From the NCBI RefSeq assembly GCF_000282495.1, contig NZ_AKJE01000049.1, positions 1 to 64,000 on the forward strand: a DNA stretch of 64,000 nucleotides. Direction: 5' to 3'. The notes beneath the pieces are model-generated. The model ran no database searches, was not told the origin of the DNA, and saw nothing but the letters and a program-made list of their open reading frames with translations. Numbering within the stretch: position 1 is the first letter of the stretch; the number at the start of each line of letters is the position of its first letter. The translations under genes and the position numbers were made by a program. The stretch is from Pseudomonas sp. GM79. GTDB taxonomy: Bacteria; Pseudomonadota; Gammaproteobacteria; Pseudomonadales; Pseudomonadaceae. This document shows positions 57,572 to 64,000 of the stretch, in pieces.

Positions 57572-59329
57572 ATGAATAAAACACCTCGTATCGCTCGATC
57601 AACGGATACGCCTGCCAAACGTCGCCGCGCGCCAAAAGCTCTTCAAGAGCAGCAGAAACAGGAGTTAGCGATTAAGACAGCACAGGTTGCTACACCATTG
57701 CTCAGGGTGCGCCCGGTCGATCTGCTTAGCGCCTCCGGTTCCCTGTTCAAGGCCGTGGGCAAGACGCCAGTCAAGGCCGCGCGGCATGTTGGCAGTTTCT
57801 TCAAGGAACTGGGCAATATTGTCGCCGGCAGCTCCAGCGTGGCACCGAATCCCAAAGACAAGCGTTTTTGCGATCCGGCCTGGCAATCCAATGCCTTGTT
57901 GCGCGGCCTGTTGCAGAGCTACCTGGCTGGCAATGATGAGCTGAGCCGTTTTATCGAGGAGGCCCATCTCGATGCCAGAGACAAGGGCCGCGCCCGGTTC
58001 ATTGCCGCACAGTTGTTTGATGCACTGGCGCCGAGCAACCTGCTACTGACCAATCCGGCAGCGTTGCGCAAGTTGCTCGATACGGGTGGCATGAGCCTTG
58101 TCAAAGGGATCGGGCAGTTCTCCCGTGACCTGCGCCACAACGGCGGGATGCCGACGCAGGTGGACAGCGCGCCATTCAAGGTGGGAGAAAATGTCGCCAC
58201 GGCGAAGGGCGAGGTGGTGTTGCGCACCGAGATGTTCGAACTGCTGCAATTCGCCCCAACCACGAAGAATGTACATGCCCGCCCGTTAGTCATGTCACCG
58301 CCGCAGATCAACAAGTACTACGCCATTGACTTGTCGCCAGACAAGAGTCTGATCAAATGGATACAGGACAGCGGTATACAACTATTTGTCGTCAGTTGGC
58401 GCAATCCGACCAGCATGCACCGCGACTGGGGCTTGTCCGAATACGCACTGTGCCTTGACCAGGCGGTTGATGTCGCGCGGCAAATCACCGGTAGCGCGGA
58501 TGTCAACATGTGGGGTTCCTGTTCAGGTGGCCTGACGCTCGCGGCCTATCTCGGCTGGCTGGCGGCGCGCGGTGAAGGCGCCAAGGTGGCGAACACCAGT
58601 TGGGCGGTGTGCGTGCTCGATATGCCCGCGCTCTTCGGTGAGACCGCCATCGGCCTGTTTGCCACCCCGGCGGTACTGCGCGCGGCGAAGACCAGCTCGC
58701 ACTGCAAGGGAACACTCAGCGGCCAGGACATTGCGCGCATGTTCGCCTGGATGCGACCCAACGACCTGATCTGGAATTATTGGGTCAACAATTATCTGCT
58801 GGGCAACAAGCCGCCGGCATTCGACATTCTGGCATGGAACAACGACTCCACGCGTCTGCCGGCAAAGCTGCATGCCGACTACCTCGATCTGGCCCAGCAC
58901 AATCCCTATAGCAACCCGGGGGTATTGCAGATTGCCGGCGAGTCGATCGACATGAGCAAGATCAAGGTCGGTGCCTATGTGATCGGCGGCACCACCGACC
59001 ACATCACACCGTGGCAGGGCTGCTACGGCACCGCCCGACTGTTCGGCGAGGACAGCACCTTCGTTCTCTCCAATGCCGGCCATCTACAGAGCTTGATCAA
59101 TCCGCCGGGCAACCCAAAGTCGTATTTCTACGCCGCCGCTGCCACCGCCTCAGATCCGGAAAGCTGGCTGCAAGATGCAGGCGAGAGCCACACCGGCAGT
59201 TGGTGGCCGCATTGGCGGCAGTGGATTGAACAACGGTCGGGCGCTAGCCGGCCAGCACCACGCAAACTTGGCTCACGCAAATATCCGCCGTTATATGCAG
59301 CCCCGGGCCATTACGTCCTGGAGCGTTGA
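57572..59329 (+). CDS. Class I/II-type poly(3-hydroxyalkanoate) synthase, orphan copy
   Basis: A 585-residue alpha/beta hydrolase of the PhaC family. The lipase-box variant with catalytic cysteine is MWGSCSGGLT (C317), the acid is in GGTTDHITPWQGC and the histidine in SNAGHLQSLINPPGNPKSYF. The N-terminal 40 residues are rich in lysine, arginine and alanine (AKRRRAPKALQEQQKQELA). It polymerises hydroxyacyl-CoA into storage polymer. No phaZ, second phaC, phaD or phasin gene is next to it, so it is separate from the usual pha operon. Start ATG at 57572 (MNKTPR) or 57566; the open frame goes 44 codons further but without a site. Confidence 0.88.
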   Translation: MNKTPRIARSTDTPAKRRRAPKALQEQQKQELAIKTAQVATPLLRVRPVDLLSASGSLFKAVGKTPVKAARHVGSFFKELGNIVAGSSSVAPNPKDKRFCDPAWQSNALLRGLLQSYLAGNDELSRFIEEAHLDARDKGRARFIAAQLFDALAPSNLLLTNPAALRKLLDTGGMSLVKGIGQFSRDLRHNGGMPTQVDSAPFKVGENVATAKGEVVLRTEMFELLQFAPTTKNVHARPLVMSPPQINKYYAIDLSPDKSLIKWIQDSGIQLFVVSWRNPTSMHRDWGLSEYALCLDQAVDVARQITGSADVNMWGSCSGGLTLAAYLGWLAARGEGAKVANTSWAVCVLDMPALFGETAIGLFATPAVLRAAKTSSHCKGTLSGQDIARMFAWMRPNDLIWNYWVNNYLLGNKPPAFDILAWNNDSTRLPAKLHADYLDLAQHNPYSNPGVLQIAGESIDMSKIKVGAYVIGGTTDHITPWQGCYGTARLFGEDSTFVLSNAGHLQSLINPPGNPKSYFYAAAATASDPESWLQDAGESHTGSWWPHWRQWIEQRSGASRPAPRKLGSRKYPPLYAAPGHYVLER

Positions 59330-59503
59330 GATTGGCTGTATTGCGGTGTAAGTCAGTGCTCAAAACTACCCACACCCGTTCGAGGGGTGCACAAGTACAA
59401 AAGGAATTAGAAGTTGCACCCTAAGAACATTGTTCCAGGGCTAGTCGCCAAACGCTGAACTAGACTCAAAGATCCAAAGCACACTGATAGCAGTGGAGGC
59501 TTT

Positions 59504-59959
59504 ATGAAGAAATCCATCCCCCCCTGCCTGGCTACGCTTGTCTCGGTGTTCTGCCTTTGCGCTTCAGCCGAGACCGTAACGCCGCTCAAAGGGCAGTCCC
59601 CCGAAATGATTCAACAGGACATTAGCTCATGCCAGGCTCAGGCCGGGAACGCAGCAAGCACCAGCACAACGCCTCAATCAGGTGGACGTGCCCGTGGTGC
59701 CGCTACTGGCGCAGTAGCAGGTGCGGCGGTTGCCGGAGCGCGCGGTCGTCAGTATGACGAGGTTTATGACAAGGTAGACGACGACGTTAAACAGGAATAT
59801 CGACAGAACAAGGCCAAGGATGCTGCTGTGGCAGGTGCGGTTGTAGGCGGATCCCGGCAACGTCAGGATCGTCGACAGGATCGCCGGGCAGAACCGGCTG
59901 CAACTGCTTCCGCCTACAGCAGTTGCATGCAGCAACGGGGCTACCAGATAACCCCTTGA
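59504..59959 (+). CDS. Exported glycine-zipper protein
   Basis: A 151-residue protein with a signal peptide (CLATLVSVFCLCASA). A glycine/alanine-rich stretch GGRARGAATGAVAGAAVAGARGR and a second one KDAAVAGAVVGGSRQR form glycine-zipper segments that can insert into the outer membrane; the tail is arginine/glutamine-rich and ends SSCMQQRGYQITP. This is the YMGG/glycine-zipper type common in Pseudomonas. Function unknown. Confidence 0.82.
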   Translation: MKKSIPPCLATLVSVFCLCASAETVTPLKGQSPEMIQQDISSCQAQAGNAASTSTTPQSGGRARGAATGAVAGAAVAGARGRQYDEVYDKVDDDVKQEYRQNKAKDAAVAGAVVGGSRQRQDRRQDRRAEPAATASAYSSCMQQRGYQITP

Positions 59960-59983
59960 ACCTGAACAACAAAGGGTCATTGC

Positions 59984-60061
59984 ATCAAGATCTGTATCGT
60001 CTTTGACGGGCGCGACGGTGCAGGGAAGGGCGGAACGATCAAGGCGCTCAAGCCTGCCTGA
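59984..60061 (+). pseudogene. Relic of a polyphosphate kinase 2 gene
   Basis: Twenty-five codons read IKICIVFDGRDGAGKGGTIK plus ALKPA before a stop. This is the Walker A core of PPK2 (family pattern ICIVFEGRDAAGKGGTIK). No start codon, no helix before or after it and only 26 codons remain, so it is a fragment left by deletion in the gap between the glycine-zipper and DUF3300 genes. Confidence 0.75.
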
Positions 60062-60077
60062 CCACAGAGGGGGTGCA

Positions 60078-61550
60078 ATGCGCATTCCATTGTTCTACGC
60101 GGTGTCGGTTGTATTGTTTTTGAGCGGATCTTCCTGCCTGGCGCAGCCATTGGACGCGAGCGCGACCACCAGCGCTTCCAGTACAGCACCTGTCACCTCG
60201 GTGGCCAAAGATGCCGTGTTTACCCAGGAGCAGCTGGATCAAATGCTGGCTCCCATTGCGCTTTACCCGGACCCACTGCTCGCACAGGTGCTGATGGCCA
60301 CCACGTACCCCGGGGAAATCGCCGAGGCGGTCACCTGGTCTAAAGCACACCCGGACGCCAAGGGCGATGATGCGGTCAAACAAGTGGCGAACCAGCCCTG
60401 GGATCCGAGCGTGCAGGCGCTGGTTGCTTTCCCCCAAGTCATGGCAACGCTGGGACAGGATCCCGTCTGGGTACAACGCCTGGGTGATGCCTTTCTGGCG
60501 CAGCCCGACGATGTCATGGGGGGCGTGCAACGCTTGCGTCATCAGGCTCAGGCAGCAGGCAACCTGCAGAGCAACCAATATCAGAACGTGACGGTGCAGG
60601 CGGCACCGGCATCGGCAGCTCCGGCTCCGGCTCCGGCCAGCAGCACCTCCACGATCATCATTCAGCCCTCCGATCCGCAGGTGGTTTACGTACCCACTTA
60701 TAACCCGACCACAACCTACGGCACCTGGCCCTATCCGGCGTCGCCGCCCGTGTACTATCCACCGCCGCCGGCCTATTACCCCGGTTCGGCATTGTTGGCC
60801 GGGCTGGCCTTTGGTACCGGTGTGGCTATCATCGGCTCGTTATGGGGTGATTGTGACTGGGACAACAACGACATCGACATCGACGTCGACCGCTACAACA
60901 ACATCAATCGCAACAATCAGATCACTCGGAATCAGAACAACTGGCAGCACAACGCTGTTCATCGCGACGGCGTTCCCTATCGAGACAGTAAGAGCCGCGA
61001 ACAGTACGGCCGACAACTGGACGGTGCCCGTCAGCGTGAAGCCTATCGAGGGGACAATGCCCAGCGAGCCCAGGCTCGTGAAAAAGCCCGTGGTTCAATG
61101 GACAAGCACGGTATCGAGCGACCCGCCACCAGCAACCGTGAAGCCCGTGATTCTGCGCGCAAAGCCCAGTCTGCAACATCGCCCGGCAATCGGATGCAAG
61201 CAGGTACAGACAGACCGAAGGCGTCTGACAGGAGCCAGGGCACTGCCAGAAGTACTCGGGAGAATCAGCAACCCAGGAAACAGACCGCTCAGGTAAATCA
61301 GCGCGGGCAGGGCGATTTGCAAGGGCGCCAGACCGCGCAAAAACGGCCGGCTGCCAGTACGGGCAGTGCGGGCAGTGCGCGCAACAATGCATTCGCCGGC
61401 GTGCGCTCACCGTCCCAGGCCAACGCACAAGCCAGTCGTGGCCAGGCCAGCCAGGCATCCGCCCGGCGCCCTAGCGCCTCGCGTCCCGCCGGCCATCAGG
61501 TCAGCCGGCCGTCCAGTCCACCCGCGCGTCAAAGAGGGGGCCGTCGTTGA
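60078..61550 (+). CDS. DUF3300-domain exported protein
   Basis: A 490-residue protein with a signal peptide (FYAVSVVLFLSGSSCLA). Residues 45-160 are the DUF3300 domain (FTQEQLDQMLAPIALYPDPLLAQVLMATTYPGEIAEAV, WDPSVQALVAFPQVM). A proline/tyrosine region (YYPPPPAYYPGS), a possible membrane segment and a long arginine/glutamine/serine-rich tail follow. AGAGGGGG precedes the ATG. It overlaps the next gene by four bases. DUF3300 and DUF2950 genes are commonly neighbours; role unknown, perhaps envelope-related. Confidence 0.88.
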   Translation: MRIPLFYAVSVVLFLSGSSCLAQPLDASATTSASSTAPVTSVAKDAVFTQEQLDQMLAPIALYPDPLLAQVLMATTYPGEIAEAVTWSKAHPDAKGDDAVKQVANQPWDPSVQALVAFPQVMATLGQDPVWVQRLGDAFLAQPDDVMGGVQRLRHQAQAAGNLQSNQYQNVTVQAAPASAAPAPAPASSTSTIIIQPSDPQVVYVPTYNPTTTYGTWPYPASPPVYYPPPPAYYPGSALLAGLAFGTGVAIIGSLWGDCDWDNNDIDIDVDRYNNINRNNQITRNQNNWQHNAVHRDGVPYRDSKSREQYGRQLDGARQREAYRGDNAQRAQAREKARGSMDKHGIERPATSNREARDSARKAQSATSPGNRMQAGTDRPKASDRSQGTARSTRENQQPRKQTAQVNQRGQGDLQGRQTAQKRPAASTGSAGSARNNAFAGVRSPSQANAQASRGQASQASARRPSASRPAGHQVSRPSSPPARQRGGRR

Positions 61551-62464
61551 AAAACAATGCTCGAGTGAAGGCTCTCATGGGCTTGCGCTTTCATGTCATG
61601 GCGATCGTTGCCGGCTTGACGTGGTCGTGCATGGTTACGGCACAGCAGGCATTTCCAACCCCGGAAATGGCCGCCCAGGCGTTCGTCGAAGCACTGGGGA
61701 CGAAATACGCCGATCAGGCACGCCTGACCGATTTGCTGGGTAATGAATGGCGCAGTTTCATCCCGCGCGAAGGCGTGCAGCGCAGTGATGTGGATGCGTT
61801 TTTGAAGCAATATCGCGAGCAACACGCCATTGAAAAAACCAGCGATAGCAAGGCGGTCCTGTCGGTTGGCAGTGAACACTGGACACTGCCTATCCCCATG
61901 ATAAAAGCCGCGAACGGTTGGCGCTTCGACATCGACGCCGGCAGCGCCGAAGTCCGTGCACGTCGAATTGGCCGCAACGAACTCGCCGCGGTGCAATCAG
62001 TGCTGACTTATCATGACGTCCAGATGGAGTATGCATCAGAGGACCGTGACGGGGACGGCGCACTCGCCTACGCGCAAAAAATCTTCAGCACCGCCGGCAA
62101 GCACGACGGACTTTATTGGGAGGACGACGATAGCGGTCAGATCAGCCCGCTGGGTCCTTTGTTCGGCAAAACCATTGCCGGCGAAGACTGGCAGGGTTAT
62201 CACTTCCGCATCCTTGATGGCCAAGGTCCTTCGGCACCGGGCGGCGCCTATAGCTACCTCATCGGTGACGAGATGAGCCGTGGCTTTGCACTGATCGCCT
62301 GGCCGGCGAAATACGCTGACACCGGGGTGATGAGTTTCATGATCAGTCATGAAGGGCAGGTGTTCGAAAAAGACTTGGGACCCGGTGGTGACAAGTTGGC
62401 GGAATCGATGAAGCGCTTTGATCCAGATGACAGTTGGAAGGTGGTAACTGTGAGTCAAGAGTAG
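61547..62464 (+). CDS. DUF2950-domain exported protein
   Basis: A 305-residue protein with a signal-like N-terminus (FHVMAIVAGLTWSCMVTAQQ) and the DUF2950 pattern: FPTPEMAAQAFVEALGTKYADQARLTDLLG, NELAAVQSVLTYHDVQMEYASEDRDGDGALAYAQKI and GLYWEDDDSGQISPLGPLF. The TTG start at 61547 has GAGGGGG upstream and overlaps the DUF3300 stop; an ATG at 61577 with GAAGG upstream is the alternative. It is translationally coupled to DUF3300, so they probably act together. Confidence 0.88.
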   Translation: MKNNARVKALMGLRFHVMAIVAGLTWSCMVTAQQAFPTPEMAAQAFVEALGTKYADQARLTDLLGNEWRSFIPREGVQRSDVDAFLKQYREQHAIEKTSDSKAVLSVGSEHWTLPIPMIKAANGWRFDIDAGSAEVRARRIGRNELAAVQSVLTYHDVQMEYASEDRDGDGALAYAQKIFSTAGKHDGLYWEDDDSGQISPLGPLFGKTIAGEDWQGYHFRILDGQGPSAPGGAYSYLIGDEMSRGFALIAWPAKYADTGVMSFMISHEGQVFEKDLGPGGDKLAESMKRFDPDDSWKVVTVSQE

Positions 62465-62486
62465 ATCAGCCTGGGACTGCAAATCC

Positions 62487-62512
62487 CTTGGGAGCGGGCA
62501 GCCCCGCTCCCG
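62487..62512. repeat. Short REP-like hairpin
   Basis: GGGAGCGGG-CAG-CCCCGCTCCC is a single compact palindrome related to the type 1 REP core, lying between the convergent DUF2950 and RTX-repeat genes, where it may terminate transcription. Confidence 0.6.
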
Positions 62513-62523
62513 GGGATGTGAGC

Positions 62524-64000
62524 CTAACCCAAAGCGGTGAAATCGCTGGCGTGCAGCTCCTGGACACCCACCAGCTGGATTTCGAACTCCGGCATGGCGT
62601 CGGCATCGACACTGCCGTAAAGAATGCCATCGGCAAAGCGCAGTTGGCCGGTGGCGTCGGCAGGGTCGAAGGCGTTGCTGCCGACGAAGGTGAAGGCGTC
62701 GACAGCGGTGGTCAGCGGGTTGGCGTCCAGGCCGGTGAAATCCAGAAGATCGCCCTCGGTGCTCTTGAATCCGTTGATCACATCGCGCAAAGCCCCGATG
62801 CCCATGTCCGACAATGCAGCAAACGCGTAGGTGTCCGCGCCGGTGCCACCGGTGAGGTTGTCGGTGCCTGCACCGCCGATCAGCCGGTCATCGCCCGAAC
62901 CGCCCACCAATGTATCGTTGCCCGATCCCGCGTTCAGAACGTTTGCGGCGCTGTTGCCCGACAGACTGTCGGCGTAGGCGCTTCCCGTCAGGTTTTCAAC
63001 GAATTTCAAGGTGTCGAGCCCGGAACTCACGGTGTTTTGTTGCGCTGACGTCGAGAGGTTGACGGTAACGCCGGACAGGGCCCGTTCAAAAGACACCGTG
63101 TCATTGCCATCGCGCCCATCCAGCACATTGTTGCCGGCGCCGGCGAACAGTGTGTTGTCCAGCGCGTTGCCCGTGCCATTGGCGGCGCCAGTGCTATCGA
63201 CATACAGATGCTCGACGTTGTTGGCGAGGGTATAGGCCGCCAGGCTGCTGTGCACACTGTCGCCCCCTCCCGGCGCCGCATTGCTGTTGATCTCGATCAC
63301 GGTGTCGTTGGCGTTATCGACATAGTAGGTGTCGTTGCCATCGCCGCCACTCATGCTGTCGTCCCCGGCGGCACCATCGAGCACGTTATTGGCGGCATTG
63401 CCGGTGATGAAGTTGTGCCGCTCATTGCCGGTGCCGTTGATGGCCGACACACCGGTGAGCACCAGGTTCTCGAGGTTAGCGCCCAGGGTCCAGCTGACTG
63501 AGGCCTGCACCGTATCGATCTGCGAGGTCGAGGTGTTGGTTTCCACCACGCGGTCGGACGCGTTATCGACCACATAGACGTCGTTGCCATCGCCACCGGT
63601 CATGGTGTCGGCACCCAGTTTGCCATCCAGTGTGTCGTTGCCCGAACTACCCACCAGGGTATCCGCCTGGTCGGTACCGGAAATCATGTTCTGAGCGTTG
63701 TCGAAAATGTCCTGCACGCTGTTGTTGTCGTTGGAGTTGCCCTGGAAGCCAAGGTCATTGGCAATGTAGTCGGCCAGGCGCTGGCCGACGATCTCGGCCG
63801 ACTCTTCGTGCAGATGCCAGACGTCGTCGGGATACGCCAGCGGGTCGATTTCGTGGCGCAAGGGCAGGTCGGTGTAGTCCACCGCCAGCTTGACGTCGGC
63901 GCGCTCGGCGGCGATGGCTTCCTGGGCGGCGCGGACATAGCCAACCCCCTCGACGATGGAGGCAATTTTCTCCTCCGAATAACCACGGGCACGCGCCGCG
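62524..64000 (-). CDS. RTX-repeat protein with SGNH-hydrolase-like region, C-terminal part (partial)
   Basis: The frame runs out of the window, leaving 492 codons of C-terminus. The upstream part (EEKIASIVEGVGYVRAAQEA, DYTDLPLRHEIDPLAYPDDVWHLHEESAEIVGQRLADYI) has the D-x-x-H pattern near the end of an SGNH/GDSL hydrolase domain. Many glycine/aspartate-rich nonapeptides follow (GSSGNDTLDGKLGADTMTGGDGNDVYVV, AGSGNDTLVGGSGDDRLIGGAGTDNLTGG), the calcium-binding RTX repeats, and then a short hydrophobic C-terminal signal region. Such proteins leave the cell by type I secretion. The GTG at 63882 is only an internal codon, since the frame continues to the edge without a stop. Confidence 0.88.
   Translation of the reverse strand, partial: AARARGYSEEKIASIVEGVGYVRAAQEAIAAERADVKLAVDYTDLPLRHEIDPLAYPDDVWHLHEESAEIVGQRLADYIANDLGFQGNSNDNNSVQDIFDNAQNMISGTDQADTLVGSSGNDTLDGKLGADTMTGGDGNDVYVVDNASDRVVETNTSTSQIDTVQASVSWTLGANLENLVLTGVSAINGTGNERHNFITGNAANNVLDGAAGDDSMSGGDGNDTYYVDNANDTVIEINSNAAPGGGDSVHSSLAAYTLANNVEHLYVDSTGAANGTGNALDNTLFAGAGNNVLDGRDGNDTVSFERALSGVTVNLSTSAQQNTVSSGLDTLKFVENLTGSAYADSLSGNSAANVLNAGSGNDTLVGGSGDDRLIGGAGTDNLTGGTGADTYAFAALSDMGIGALRDVINGFKSTEGDLLDFTGLDANPLTTAVDAFTFVGSNAFDPADATGQLRFADGILYGSVDADAMPEFEIQLVGVQELHASDFTALG

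Noticed and set aside
62600..63700. Possible CRISPR-like or tandem DNA repeat
   Set aside because: The periodicity is that of coding RTX nonapeptides (27 bases, degenerate), not of identical repeats with unique spacers.

Overview
The window looks like the chromosome of a Pseudomonas of the P. fluorescens group. The support is high GC, dense Pseudomonas-type REP palindromes (core GGAGCGGGCTTGCTCGCG) between operons, and characteristic gene sets: fdnGHI-fdhE-selAB, a FAN1-type nuclease paired with an Fe-S helicase, and an Anbu proteasome-homolog operon. There is no rRNA operon, CRISPR array, intact insertion sequence or phage integrase. All of this is a reading of the sequence and supplied translations; no database search was run.

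Layout. 1-3.1 kb: the end of an ArgE-like deacetylase, then a succinate-semialdehyde-type dehydrogenase and a tartrate/D-malate dehydrogenase. 3.1-14.4 kb: a small lipoprotein, the FAN1-like nuclease and coupled helicase, a PAS hybrid sensor kinase, and general stress or envelope genes (hemerythrin, CPA1 antiporter, Yip1 protein, CinA-type amidase, SDR, tiny lipoprotein). 14.5-15.6 kb: a PatB-type C-S lyase.

16.0-26.1 kb is the selenocysteine locus. fdnG carries an in-frame UGA at codon 197 with a SECIS-like hairpin directly after it, followed by fdnH, fdnI and fdhE. selA, selB and tRNA-Sec(UCA) follow, so the selenoprotein and all of its dedicated decoding parts except selD lie together. A DUF6124-type gene on the other strand sits between fdhE and selA.

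26.1-31.6 kb is an accessory block of mixed composition: GST, SDR and LysR, then a methyltransferase, a thioredoxin-reductase-like flavoprotein and TetR. Palindromic operator candidates lie in front of both regulators. A 1-kb AT-rich gap with a sigma-54-like promoter leads into the operon of 32.6-36.6 kb (circularly permuted ATP-grasp, alpha-E protein, transglutaminase, Anbu).

36.8-41.3 kb: a dicarboxylate/amino-acid symporter and a complete tripartite tricarboxylate transporter (tctCBA). 41.3-49.9 kb: a small DUF gene, LysR/cupin/carboxymuconolactone-decarboxylase-type genes, a three-gene membrane stress operon, an orphan ClpP-like protease, a KGG stress protein and small lipoproteins. 50.0-54.3 kb: an amino acid permease, ornithine cyclodeaminase-type protein and acetylpolyamine amidohydrolase-type protein, with a divergent Lrp regulator. 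54.4-64 kb: a patatin, a lysozyme-inhibitor-like protein, an AraC regulator divergent from an orphan PHA synthase, a glycine-zipper protein, a ppk2 relic, a DUF3300/DUF2950 pair and the C-terminal part of an RTX-repeat SGNH hydrolase cut by the window edge.

Most notable points: (i) two small genes 19 kb apart share a homologous leader that stays open in the same frame up to the start codon; (ii) the Anbu/ATP-grasp operon has a candidate RpoN promoter and a long leader; (iii) the FAN1-helicase pair carries a second, Cas4/RecB-like nuclease domain; (iv) tRNA-Sec has a mismatch in its T stem.
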